Made by a program: the position numbers and the translations under genes. Positions 44,622-53,166 of a DNA stretch of 64,000 nt are shown here, piece after piece. Every line of letters begins with the position of its first letter. The first letter of the stretch is position 1. Origin of the DNA: Paenibacillus chondroitinus NBRC 15376 (GTDB lineage: Bacteria; Bacillota; Bacilli; Paenibacillales; NBRC-103111); contig NZ_BILW01000017.1 in the NCBI RefSeq assembly GCF_004000765.1, positions 62,001 through 126,000 on the forward strand. Direction: 5' to 3'. The notes below the pieces were generated by a model. The model saw only the letters and a program-made list of their open reading frames with translations, was not told the origin of the DNA and ran no database searches.

Positions 44622-45449
44622 ATGATCGTAATCGAAGGCATCAACTATATAACCTTTGGGGAAGGTACGCTGTCTGAGCTGGAACTAGCCATTTTCCAAA
44701 AGAAGCAGGCCAGTCCTTATGAGTATCGGTATGACTCTATTCATGATTTGCTTTTTGAGCTGCACATGCGAACGCAGATTATGGAGTCGGCGAAGGAGCT
44801 GAGTGGAGCCGGTGTTTATTTTGCCGGATTCCAGAAAACGCTGTGCAACCCGATCTATTGGCATTTAACGAACGAGGGCAGGTTCCAGTTAAATCATGGA
44901 GTTAAGCCGCGAGACGCGATAAGGGATATTTTTGAAAATGGCGGTTCCTACGGGTTCGAGTGTTCGATGGCTGTCATCGTTGTTATGTATCATGCCCTAT
45001 TACACTCCATAGACCCTGGTCAATTCGACCGTTTATTCGCGGGTCTTTTATTATTTGATTGGCATTCCAATGGCAAATTGAACCTCATCGACAGATTCGA
45101 TAAGGAGGAGGCGGTGGTGGGGGATGTGCTTTATTTTGAAAATCCCGACGTTGAAGAGCTGCTTCCCTGGTGGAAGGGGGAGAATGTCGTGCTGCTGGAG
45201 AACGAGCTATATTATGGACATGGCCACGGACTCGGAATTGCATCTGGGGAAGAAGTCATTAATGTCCTAAATAAATACAGAATGCCTGGCAGTACAAAAT
45301 CAGCATTTCTGACGGATCGTTATGTTCATCCGGATTTCTCCTACTTCTCAGAATTTCAACATCCTTTGCGGGAGAAGCCCCTTATTACGAAAATCGGAGA
45401 CTGGATTCATGTCCGTAAGGCTGGGTTTTTCACGACTCTTGGTAAATGA
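44622..45449 (+). CDS. tgl: Protein-glutamine gamma-glutamyltransferase (spore coat transglutaminase)
   Basis: Forms gamma-glutamyl-lysine cross-links in spore coat proteins. ATG 44622 with GAGGAG at about 6 nt gives 275 residues, close to Bacillus subtilis Tgl (245); longer in-frame starts lack a ribosome binding site. Family segments: SIHDLLFELHMRTQIMESAK, AIRDIFENGGSYGFECSMA with catalytic Cys114, LFDWHSNG, VGDVLYFENPD, and HGHGLGIASGEEVI. Expected to be made late in the mother cell. The next gene encodes a Gln- and His-rich protein that is a natural candidate substrate. Confidence 0.93.
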   Translation: MIVIEGINYITFGEGTLSELELAIFQKKQASPYEYRYDSIHDLLFELHMRTQIMESAKELSGAGVYFAGFQKTLCNPIYWHLTNEGRFQLNHGVKPRDAIRDIFENGGSYGFECSMAVIVVMYHALLHSIDPGQFDRLFAGLLLFDWHSNGKLNLIDRFDKEEAVVGDVLYFENPDVEELLPWWKGENVVLLENELYYGHGHGLGIASGEEVINVLNKYRMPGSTKSAFLTDRYVHPDFSYFSEFQHPLREKPLITKIGDWIHVRKAGFFTTLGK

Positions 45450-45530
45450 GCCCATTTTCTATAGACATATATCCTAATGGCGAAACGATGCATAGGATGA
45501 CGTATGCCTACTTCAGGAAGGGGAAAGAAA

Positions 45531-46121
45531 ATGCCAAAAGACAGTCTGCGGGCGGAGGATAGCCTCCCTATTTATCAAGCTGGAACAAGAACAGAGAAAC
45601 TCCCAAAAGCTCAACCGATTCAACCCGTTACACCAGCTCAGCCGCTTCAACCCATTCAACAAGCTCAGCCAGTTCAACCGATTCAACCAGTTCAACCCGT
45701 GCAACCAGCTCCGCAATGGTCCGGAGATAACCTCCCGATCTACCAACAACCTATCGTAGCGCCAGTAGGCCATGCTCCAACGCAAGCCCATCACGCACAA
45801 GCACAAGCTCAAGTTCACCATGCCCAGCCTCATCACGGTTACCATCCGCAGCATCATTATGCTTATCATCCACATCATGTTTATCATCCTATGCATCATA
45901 TGGCTTACCATCCGCAGCATCACTACGTTGCCTATGTTGCACATCCCTACCATGCTTATATGCATCATCATCCCATGCACCACCTTCAACACCATGTTCA
46001 GCACCATCAACATACCGGACATCAAGGACAGCAACATCACACGGGCCAGCATCACAACACAGGGCAACATCACCAAACTTGGCAAAATCAACAACATTAT
46101 ACGTCTACACAAAATAATTAA
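45531..46121 (+). CDS. Gln/Pro/His-rich low-complexity protein, probable spore coat component
   Basis: 196 residues from ATG 45531 (GGAAGGGGAAAG upstream). Residues ~25-65 are QPIQPV-type Gln-Pro repeats; ~85-190 are extremely rich in His, Gln and Tyr (YHPQHHYAYHPHHVYHPMHH and similar), with few Lys. NLPIYQ and SLPIYQ recur at the repeat edges. This composition is typical of coat or exosporium structural proteins. It follows tgl by 81 nt on the same strand, and its many exposed Gln could be acyl donors for cross-linking; His clusters could bind metals. Function inferred. Confidence 0.75.
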   Translation: MPKDSLRAEDSLPIYQAGTRTEKLPKAQPIQPVTPAQPLQPIQQAQPVQPIQPVQPVQPAPQWSGDNLPIYQQPIVAPVGHAPTQAHHAQAQAQVHHAQPHHGYHPQHHYAYHPHHVYHPMHHMAYHPQHHYVAYVAHPYHAYMHHHPMHHLQHHVQHHQHTGHQGQQHHTGQHHNTGQHHQTWQNQQHYTSTQNN

Positions 46122-46144
46122 TACGGTCGCCGAATTCAAAATAG

Positions 46145-46175
46145 ACCCTGGAGGCTTCATGCATCCGGGGTTTAT
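46145..46175 (+). terminator. Terminator after the His-rich gene
   Basis: ACCCTGGA (46145-46152) pairs fully with TCCGGGGT (46164-46171) across an 11-nt loop, followed by TTATT. Confidence 0.65.
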
Positions 46176-46330
46176 TCCTGTTCGCTGATGATTTGTTACG
46201 ACAATATTCGAGAAAATTGATATAATTATTGAGACTTTCACTTTCTTCCACTTTGCATAAAAGCTAGAATCTGATAGTATATAATAAAATACCGATGGAT
46301 TTAGTAAGAATTAAAAGGAGGCACCTTTCC

Positions 46331-47254
46331 ATGCAAAAACTGATGCTTGATTCTATACAAGAAATGACGCATCTGGATCAACTCGAAGCTGAAGCGATTT
46401 ATATTATCCGAGAAGTAGCCGCGGAATGTGAAAATCCCGTGATGCTGTATTCGATCGGGAAGGATAGTTCCGTGATGCTGCATTTGGCGCTCAAAGCTTT
46501 TTATCCTGAAAAGCCGCCGTTTCCTTTCATGCACATTGATACAACGTGGAAGTTCAAAGAGATGATCGAGTTCCGCGATCGCAAAGCGAAAGAGTTCGGA
46601 ATCAAGATGATCGTTCATTCCAATCAAGAGGGGATTGAACAAGGGATTAACCCTTTTGATCACGGTTCCGCGTATACGGACATCATGAAAACCCAAGCCC
46701 TGAAGCAGGGATTGGACAAGTACGGATTTACGGCTGCGTTCGGCGGCGGTAGACGTGACGAGGAGAAGTCGCGTGCGAAAGAGCGGATTTTCTCCTTCCG
46801 CAATAAGAACCATGCCTGGGATCCGAAGAACCAACGCCCGGAGATGTGGAAACTTTTTAACACAAGAATTAATAAAGGCGAAAGCATCCGCGTATTCCCA
46901 ATATCCAACTGGACGGAAAAAGATATTTGGCAATACATTCGCAGAGAAAATATTGATATTGTGCCGCTCTATTTTGCCCAAGAAAGACCTGTTATCGAAC
47001 GCGACGGGCATCTCATTATGGTCGATGATGATCGCATGAAGCTGGAGCCGCACGAGAAAATTGAAATGAAGAAGATGCGATTCCGCACATTGGGCTGCTA
47101 TCCTCTTACTGGTGGGGCCGAGTCTGAGGCGGATACATTGGATACGATTATTGAAGAAACGCTTGGTGCGGTTTCATCCGAACGGACAACCCGGGTTATT
47201 GACCAGGAAGCGGCGGGAAGTATGGAAAGACGCAAACGGGAGGGTTATTTCTAA
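46331..47254 (+). CDS. cysD: Sulfate adenylyltransferase subunit 2
   Basis: ATP-sulfurylase small subunit, forms APS from sulfate and ATP with CysN. ATG 46331 has AAAAGGAGG at 10 nt (an ATG at 46295 lacks it). 307 residues with the PP-loop [50 protein letters not shown] and the C-terminal [20 protein letters not shown]. One base separates it from cysN, so they are one operon. Many Bacillales use a single-chain Sat instead, so a CysDN pair is notable but not unprecedented in Paenibacillus. Confidence 0.95.
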   Translation: MQKLMLDSIQEMTHLDQLEAEAIYIIREVAAECENPVMLYSIGKDSSVMLHLALKAFYPEKPPFPFMHIDTTWKFKEMIEFRDRKAKEFGIKMIVHSNQEGIEQGINPFDHGSAYTDIMKTQALKQGLDKYGFTAAFGGGRRDEEKSRAKERIFSFRNKNHAWDPKNQRPEMWKLFNTRINKGESIRVFPISNWTEKDIWQYIRRENIDIVPLYFAQERPVIERDGHLIMVDDDRMKLEPHEKIEMKKMRFRTLGCYPLTGGAESEADTLDTIIEETLGAVSSERTTRVIDQEAAGSMERRKREGYF

Positions 47255-47255
47255 T

Positions 47256-48890
47256 ATGAAAAGTCTGCTTAAATTTATTACATGCGGAAGTGTGGACGAC
47301 GGGAAATCCACTCTAATTGGGCATATGCTTTATGAGGCGAAGCTTTTGTTCGCCGATCAGGAGAAAGCGCTAGAACTCGACAGCAGACTTGGCAGCCGCG
47401 GCGGCAAAATTGACTACTCCTTGCTTCTTGACGGATTATTGGCTGAGCGTGAACAAGGGATAACGATTGACGTAGCCTACCGATATTTTACCACGGATCA
47501 CCGATCCTTCATTGTAGCGGACACACCGGGGCACGAGGAATATACGCGTAACATGGCCGTAGGGGCGTCCTTTGCGGATCTTGCCGTCATTCTTGTGGAT
47601 GCAACCAAAGGGATCATCACTCAAACCAAACGCCATACTCGTATTTGCGCACTTATGGGCATTAAGCATCTTGTTTTAGCTGTGAATAAAATGGATTTAG
47701 TTCATTTTGAACAAAAGATTTTTGAGCAGATTAAAGATGAGTTTTTCCAAACAGCTGGTGAATTTCAGTTCCAAAGCATAGAAGTGATCCCTGTTTCGGC
47801 AACAGAAGGGGATAACATTACGAAGAAATCACAACATACCCCTTGGTATGAGGGCCTTCCTTTATTATCTTACTTAGAAAATGTGGACGTTCTTGAAACG
47901 AATGACACGAAACAATTCATGATGCCGATCCAGCGTGTATGCCGACCGGACCATACGTTCCGCGGTTTCCAAGGCCAGATTGAGGCTGGCAGTATCGCGG
48001 TTGATGATGAGTTGACGATTCTGCCGAGTCATGAGAAGGCGAAAGTCAAACGTATCTTAGTGACAGACAAAGATAGGGATTCCGCCTATGTTGGACAACC
48101 TGTAACGATCCAGTTGGATCGTGAAGTCGACGTTTCTCGCGGCTGCGTATTCACGAAAGACAGTGAAATCAAAGAGGCTGATCGTTTTAGCGCGACGATT
48201 CTATGGATGGATGACTCCGTACTGACTCCGGGTAAAAATTATTTGGTCAAAGTAGGCACGAAAATCCTGCCAGGTACCGTGACGGCGATTAAGCATAAAA
48301 TCGATATCAACACAGGAAACACGGTTCCAGCTGATCAAATTGTCAAAAATGAAGTGGCAAAATGTGAATTTTCCTTATCGGATGACATTGTTTTTGATTC
48401 TTTTGAACATTATAAAAGCATTGGCGGATTTATTCTGATCGATCGTGTAACCAACATGACATCCGCTTGCGGAGTCATCGAAGAGGCCCTGCAAAGCTCC
48501 GACAGCGTTGTAAGCTTAGATGCGGAAGTCACCAGAAACGTTCGTGCTGAGCAAAAAGGACAGAAGCCTTTGACCCTCTGGTTCAGCGGTTCGGTTTCGG
48601 ATAACTTAGCTCTGGCGAAGGAAGTCGAGAAACGTTTGGTATCGACAGGCTACCATACGATGTTACTCGAGAATAGCCGCGGAGAATCGTCGCTACGAAT
48701 CGCGGAAGTTGCCAAATTGATGAACGATGCCGGGCTTATCGCTTTGGTCGTGAACGAGAATGACAATGACCAGGCAACCGTGCGAGACATCATTGGGCAA
48801 GAGCTGATGGAAGTTGATTCAAGCAAGGATTCGGTTGAAGAGGCTGCGAGTGTTGTGAAGCGGGTTGTGCGGTTTTTAATTAATTCTTAG
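47256..48890 (+). CDS. cysN: Sulfate adenylyltransferase subunit 1 with degenerate APS-kinase domain
   Basis: 544 residues from ATG 47256 (GGGAGGG upstream). GTPase motifs: GSVDDGKSTL (11-20), DTPGHEEYTRNM, NKMDL. The translation-factor beta domains follow to about residue 425. The C-terminal ~115 residues align with CysC: KPLTLWFSG... AKEVEKRLVSTGYHTMLLE ... RIAEVAKLMNDAGLIALVV. But the kinase P-loop GLSGSGKS is reduced to GSVSDN and the DGDN/R-rich catalytic segments are missing. So this is a CysNC-type fusion whose kinase half is dead. It may be structural or bind APS; APS kinase, if needed, must be encoded elsewhere. Confidence 0.9.
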   Translation: MKSLLKFITCGSVDDGKSTLIGHMLYEAKLLFADQEKALELDSRLGSRGGKIDYSLLLDGLLAEREQGITIDVAYRYFTTDHRSFIVADTPGHEEYTRNMAVGASFADLAVILVDATKGIITQTKRHTRICALMGIKHLVLAVNKMDLVHFEQKIFEQIKDEFFQTAGEFQFQSIEVIPVSATEGDNITKKSQHTPWYEGLPLLSYLENVDVLETNDTKQFMMPIQRVCRPDHTFRGFQGQIEAGSIAVDDELTILPSHEKAKVKRILVTDKDRDSAYVGQPVTIQLDREVDVSRGCVFTKDSEIKEADRFSATILWMDDSVLTPGKNYLVKVGTKILPGTVTAIKHKIDINTGNTVPADQIVKNEVAKCEFSLSDDIVFDSFEHYKSIGGFILIDRVTNMTSACGVIEEALQSSDSVVSLDAEVTRNVRAEQKGQKPLTLWFSGSVSDNLALAKEVEKRLVSTGYHTMLLENSRGESSLRIAEVAKLMNDAGLIALVVNENDNDQATVRDIIGQELMEVDSSKDSVEEAASVVKRVVRFLINS

Positions 48891-48920
48891 TGAAACGTGG
48901 AATAAAAAAGGTGAATTGAA

Positions 48921-48966
48921 TCCCTACATCATCGTGCATTGTGATGATGTAGGGATATTTTATTTT
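48921..48966 (+). terminator. Terminator of the cysDN operon
   Basis: TCCCTACATCATC (48921-48933) pairs perfectly with GATGATGTAGGGA (48943-48955), followed by a T-rich tract. Confidence 0.9.
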
Positions 48967-49100
48967 TCGCGTGCATACTCTTTTCACATTTATCTGATAA
49001 GGATTTATTTCTCTGTAAAGATATGGTAGTATAAACAAGACAAAATGTTCTTTATTGAGAACAACTACGATATTAACACTGATTTAGCGGAGAGAATGCT

Positions 49101-50102
49101 ATGCAACTAATCATCTTTTTTCTAGCAGTTCTAATATGCGTGATATTGACGCCAATTGCGAGAGTTATTGCAAAGAAACTAAATATTCTTGATTCCCCTA
49201 ATACCGATTTGAAAAAGCACAGAGAACCCATTCCCTATTTAGGTGGAGTGGCAATTTTCGCTGCAATAGTCATCTCTATGGCTATCTTCGAAGGAGATTC
49301 AATCCTAATGTTAAACGATCAGCAACGCGGATTATTGTTAGGAACATTAATCATTTTATTAATCGGGCTAATCGATGACATGAAGGGAATGACTCCCAAG
49401 ATTAAGTTAGTCTTACAATTGTTCGCGGCTTATATCGTTTGGTTTCATGGAATTAGCTTTTCACTGTTTGATCATTGGTACTTAAATATGGCACTGACAT
49501 TGATATGGGTTGCAGGCCTTTCTAATGCTTTCAATTTAATCGATATCATGGACGGTCTCGCCGCGGGAATTGCTGCTATATGTTCTTTGTTTCTTGCGTT
49601 GTTACTTTTATTATCGGGAGATCCATTCCACAGCACCTTAATGATAGTTGTATCAGGATCTTGTCTGGGATTTCTTATTTTCAATTTTAAACCCGCCAAA
49701 ATCTACTTGGGTGATACCGGAAGTTTACTGCTGGGTTTCTTACTTGCTTGTACGGTAGCAAATTGGGCCAAAGATCAGCAGCTTAATCATCATTTCATCG
49801 TACCGATATTAATTTTGGGGATACCGATTTTTGAATTGTTTTTTGTATCGATACTTCGGATAAAAGCCGGGAAGTCTCCGCTGTTAGGAAGTCCGGATCA
49901 TTTTGCCTTGAGGCTTATTAGGATGGGATTTTCGGTCAAGAGAACGGTGGTTCTGACTTATGTTTGCTCTATCGCCTTTGGCGCTATTGGCTTCCTGATT
50001 TTATTTTTTCATAACTTTACATACAGTTTTGTGGCGCTCATTCTAGCGTTTGTATGCTTTGCTGCACATAGATTAAGCCAAGTAAAAATAAACAAAGCTT
50101 AA
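49101..50102 (+). CDS. Undecaprenyl-phosphate sugar-1-phosphate transferase (WecA/TagO/MraY family)
   Basis: Polytopic enzyme of 333 residues, about ten membrane helices, moving a (usually GlcNAc) phosphate from UDP-sugar to undecaprenyl phosphate. Motifs: the KKHREPIPYLGGVAIF loop, LIGLIDDMKGMTPK (DD metal pair), NAFNLIDIMDGLAAG, KIYLGDTGSLLLGF and a C-terminal HFALRL. GCGGAGAGAATGCT precedes the ATG. With the GT4 enzyme 18 nt downstream it starts a lipid-linked glycan pathway, such as a wall teichoic-acid-like or capsule linkage unit. Whether it is the housekeeping TagO or a dedicated copy cannot be told here. Confidence 0.9.
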   Translation: MQLIIFFLAVLICVILTPIARVIAKKLNILDSPNTDLKKHREPIPYLGGVAIFAAIVISMAIFEGDSILMLNDQQRGLLLGTLIILLIGLIDDMKGMTPKIKLVLQLFAAYIVWFHGISFSLFDHWYLNMALTLIWVAGLSNAFNLIDIMDGLAAGIAAICSLFLALLLLLSGDPFHSTLMIVVSGSCLGFLIFNFKPAKIYLGDTGSLLLGFLLACTVANWAKDQQLNHHFIVPILILGIPIFELFFVSILRIKAGKSPLLGSPDHFALRLIRMGFSVKRTVVLTYVCSIAFGAIGFLILFFHNFTYSFVALILAFVCFAAHRLSQVKINKA

Positions 50103-50120
50103 CTTGAGGAGTCAGACCAG

Positions 50121-51239
50121 ATGGCTAAAATGTTGTTCATCGTTCCTTATGCCAAGTGTTATTTGAATTTTTATTGGGATCTTATTGAATCGTTGGTGCA
50201 AGACGGGCATCATGTGACGGCGGTGGCTCCGGATACCGATGCGGAGAGCGCTTTGACTGCCATAGGTGTGAGGTTTATTCAGATTCCGATAAAAAATACA
50301 GGCATTAATCCGTTTTACGATATACGCAGTGTTTGCTATTTGACTCGAGTTTTACGGGAGGAGCGTCCCGATATCCTTTGCTGCTACTCAATTAAGCCTA
50401 TACTTTATGGCTCTCTGGCTGCCCGGATGGCAAGAAGTAGAAGAGTCTTCGTTACGGTCACAGGCTTGGGCTATTTGTTTACAGAACGCAAATGGAAACA
50501 GCGGCTGCTGTTACCTCTTGTCACCTTTTTGTACCGCTTTGCTTTTCAACATTGTGAAAGGGCCTTCTTCGAGAACCCTGATGATTTACGTTTATTTAAA
50601 CAGCTTGGCTTAATCGAGAGGAACAATACAACCATCGTGAATGGTTCAGGAGTTAATCTCGATAAATTTACAATGACAAGGAACCGCCCAGTTCAAAGCC
50701 AAGTCCCATTAACTTTTATACTAATCGCAAGAATTATTAAGGATAAAGGAATCTACGAATACATCGAGGCGGCGAGGATTTTAAAGGCTAAGTATCCGTC
50801 TGTAAAATTGTGCCTCTTAGGACCATTTGATTCGAATCCGAGTTCCATCAGCAAGACGCAGGTTGCGAAATGGATGGAAGAGGGAGTGGTCAACTATCTG
50901 GGGGAGGCAGCCGACGTTCGCCCTTATTTAAGAAATTCGAATATTTTCGTCCTACCTTCCTATCGCGAGGGCACCCCCAAATCCACACTGGAAGCCATGG
51001 CAATGGGACTGCCAATAATAACGACTGACGTACCTGGGTGCCGTGAGACAGTCATTCAAGATTTTAACGGACTGATAGTCCCTGTAAAAAATGGGGGAGC
51101 TCTTGCCGCAGCGATGGAACGTTTTATCTTGAACCCGCAAATGACAGAAGTCATGGGAGCAAATAGTAGAGAGCTGGCTGAGTCTAAATACGATGTCCAC
51201 AAAGTAATCGGAAAAGTAAGAGACATGATACAGATTTAA
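50121..51239 (+). CDS. Family-4 glycosyltransferase
   Basis: 372-residue GT-B enzyme. N-terminal Rossmann domain like that of PglA/WcaL-type transferases (MLFIVPYAKCYLNFYWDLIE; ILCCYSIKPILYGSLAA; VTGLGYLF); C-terminal nucleotide-sugar domain with LIARIIKDKGIYEYIEA and the EX7E motif in YREGTPKSTLEAMAMGLPII. Cytosolic, no membrane helix. It probably adds the second sugar to the lipid-linked acceptor made by the upstream transferase. Donor not identifiable. GAGGAG ribosome binding site. Confidence 0.88.
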   Translation: MAKMLFIVPYAKCYLNFYWDLIESLVQDGHHVTAVAPDTDAESALTAIGVRFIQIPIKNTGINPFYDIRSVCYLTRVLREERPDILCCYSIKPILYGSLAARMARSRRVFVTVTGLGYLFTERKWKQRLLLPLVTFLYRFAFQHCERAFFENPDDLRLFKQLGLIERNNTTIVNGSGVNLDKFTMTRNRPVQSQVPLTFILIARIIKDKGIYEYIEAARILKAKYPSVKLCLLGPFDSNPSSISKTQVAKWMEEGVVNYLGEAADVRPYLRNSNIFVLPSYREGTPKSTLEAMAMGLPIITTDVPGCRETVIQDFNGLIVPVKNGGALAAAMERFILNPQMTEVMGANSRELAESKYDVHKVIGKVRDMIQI

Positions 51240-51256
51240 TTAAAAAGGGGAGACAC

Positions 51257-52546
51257 ATGTCCATGTACATAATTGGAGCTGGGGTGACCGGATTAGCTTT
51301 TGCGTCGGCATTGGGACGCGGAAAGGTGCTGGAGAGCGCTCCGGAGCTAGGGGGAAAAGCGTCTTCGTATCATGTTCATACATCTGTCGGCAAATTTACC
51401 TTCGATATCGGCGGACATTGGTTCCATCTTCAGAACGCACCGAAAGTTATGCAATTACTGGATGGCCTTCCTCTCGAGAAACATGTCCGACAAGCAGTCG
51501 TATATTGGGATAATAAGTGGTTTGATTTTCCAATTCAGCAGAGTTACAAGGCACATCCCGATCATTGTCTGGTCGATCAGATTGAATATGAATTAACTGC
51601 AATTGCCAACGAAGCAGCGACGAGGAGCCGTGGCTATCTGAATTATTCGGACATGCTGCTCCATTCTTATGGTCCTACTTTGTTTGAGTGTTTCTTCAGA
51701 GATTATAATGTGAAAATGTTTGGGGTGCCGAACTTATCTCAAATCCAAATCGGCCAATATGAAGAGGTCAGAAATGTTCGTACGAATCAGAGCATTGAGG
51801 GGTATAATCATTATTTTTACTATCCGAGAGGTGAATTGGGAGCTTCAGCTATTCCTTTGCATTTGGCCCAAAACAAGCAAATTCAATTTAATTCCCACGT
51901 CCAATCGATAAATTTACATCAACAAACCATGAGCATAAATAATCAAACGTCTCCTTGGAAAACCATTGTATCAACGATGCCTCTGCCTAAATTGATTGAT
52001 ATAATTACCGATGTTGATCCTGATATTGTCTATTTGTCCCAACAATTGCAATCGAGCAAAGGGTTCATTCTCAACTTAGGCGTTAAGAGAAATCCAATGC
52101 ATGCCAACAAAAGCTGGATTTACATACCTGATCTTAAGTACCGTTTTTACAGAATCGGATTCTATAGTAACGTTGAGTCTAGAATGGCACCAGAAGGCTA
52201 CAGTTCTATGTATGTAGAATGCTCACCGCTGTATTTTCAGAACCAACAAGAGGCTATGAACTTAATTCCGCATATTATACAGGACCTTATGGATATCGGT
52301 ATGATTGAGGATGAGAGGGATATCCTTACCTTGAGGCCAATTTACTTGGAACATAATTATTGTTTGCCGAATAGTGAAGTAACTGCTCATATCCAAGGCT
52401 ATTTGCGGCGGCATGGTATTTACAGCATTGGCAGGTACGGAAGTTGGCATTGGTCCAGTCAGCACGAAGATATGCAGCAGGCCATTACTTTAGCTGAAGA
52501 GTTGGACGCAGTATCCAATTTTAGAGATATGTTAGGGGTTCGATAG
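51257..52546 (+). CDS. FAD-dependent flavoprotein (UDP-galactopyranose-mutase / amine-oxidase-like)
   Basis: 429 residues; N-terminal dinucleotide fold YIIGAGVTGLAFASALGRGK with LESAPELGGKASSYH, then FDIGGHWFH, the pattern of the protoporphyrinogen-oxidase/UDP-galactopyranose-mutase superfamily. The C-terminus has YGSWHWSSQHEDMQQAI, the FAD-contacting end. Third gene of the lipid-linked glycan block (18 nt after the GT4 gene; AAAAGGGGAG upstream). A sugar-ring mutase or oxidoreductase acting on the same glycan is plausible; the diagnostic residues of a true Glf cannot be checked by eye. Confidence 0.78.
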   Translation: MSMYIIGAGVTGLAFASALGRGKVLESAPELGGKASSYHVHTSVGKFTFDIGGHWFHLQNAPKVMQLLDGLPLEKHVRQAVVYWDNKWFDFPIQQSYKAHPDHCLVDQIEYELTAIANEAATRSRGYLNYSDMLLHSYGPTLFECFFRDYNVKMFGVPNLSQIQIGQYEEVRNVRTNQSIEGYNHYFYYPRGELGASAIPLHLAQNKQIQFNSHVQSINLHQQTMSINNQTSPWKTIVSTMPLPKLIDIITDVDPDIVYLSQQLQSSKGFILNLGVKRNPMHANKSWIYIPDLKYRFYRIGFYSNVESRMAPEGYSSMYVECSPLYFQNQQEAMNLIPHIIQDLMDIGMIEDERDILTLRPIYLEHNYCLPNSEVTAHIQGYLRRHGIYSIGRYGSWHWSSQHEDMQQAITLAEELDAVSNFRDMLGVR

Positions 52547-52681
52547 AGCCTTAGTAAAATAAATCCTTCTGTCATAGTGGCAGTGGGATTTTTTTTGCTC
52601 AAATAGTTAAAATGGAAAACTTTTGCATCATCGTAATACTTTCGCCATGTTCGTTATTTGGGAAATAAGCGAAGATAGAAC

Positions 52682-52953
52682 CTGCAAGGATTACATTGTT
52701 TCTTGCACGAACGGTCGTAACGAGGCGGGGATATCGCGATATCCCGCAGTGCTGTGCATCATATGCTACGGTATCCTGTACGATCGGATCGGTAAGGAAC
52801 CATTATTAGGGGTTCGATTCCCCACTCGCATAGTGAGCGATTCTGGTAGAACAAAGACACTCGACTTCCCATCGAGCGATGAAAACTCAATTAGACCTGT
52901 TAGCGGGAATCCCCAGCCTCCTTCAGGTAGGCACTGATGAAGCAGCTTTGCAG
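52682..52953 (+). ncRNA. Structured RNA with a circularly permuted tRNA-like core
   Basis: No convincing gene occupies 52547-53166, but the DNA is dense in complementary segments. Closing helix: CTGCAAGG (52682-52689) with CTTTGCAG (52946-52953); a nested helix CAGTGC (52748-52753) with GCACTG (52931-52936). Inside: hairpin GGT-a-TCCT...AGGAACC (52770-52801); a T-arm, GGGG-TTCGATT-CCCC (52809-52823); a 3-bp acceptor-like stem ACT/AGT closed by CGCAT (52824-52834); a D-arm-like TTC-TGGTA-GAA (52841-52851); and an anticodon-arm-like CTCGA-CTTCCCA-TCGAG (52860-52876, TCC at the anticodon position). The order T-arm, acceptor, D-arm, anticodon arm is a circular permutation of tRNA, as in the tRNA-mimic module of bacterial Y RNAs. 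Ends are uncertain; more hairpins lie at 52650-52673 and 52980-53095. Confidence 0.5.
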
Positions 52954-53166
52954 CCTGTGGATACCGGATGAGAAAAAAAGTACAAGACCACGTAATGGCA
53001 AGATGAGTGAGCGCGGGCTGGAATGGAAGCCGACATCACCATCAGAAAGTTTCGTGCGCAGGTACCGATTTTCCAACCTTAAGCTGGCTCCGCTTCCGAC
53101 TCAGGGGGATTTCCTCATAAAGGGTCACACCACACCGTAAATTTCCCATGAAATGAGGAGATAGAT

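Noticed and set aside
45513..46241. Long minus-strand frame rich in Met and Leu opposite the His/Gln-rich gene
   Set aside because: It is the mirror of CAT/CAC and CAA repeats on the plus strand; the plus-strand frame has the ribosome binding site and a sensible coat-protein composition.
52809..52876. A functional tRNA-Gly(TCC) gene
   Set aside because: The T-arm precedes the D-arm and anticodon arm, the acceptor stem is only about 3 bp and there is no CCA end, so it cannot be a normal tRNA.
52934..52975. Hammerhead-ribozyme-like CTGATGA...GAGAAA
   Set aside because: No adequate stem II between the two core parts and no cleavage triplet with pairing stems I and III could be found.
52623..53140. 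Two open frames (104 and 67 codons) covering the structured region
   Set aside because: Neither has a ribosome binding site or family resemblance, their composition is atypical, and they run through the T-arm and hairpins; the structured-RNA reading explains the region better.
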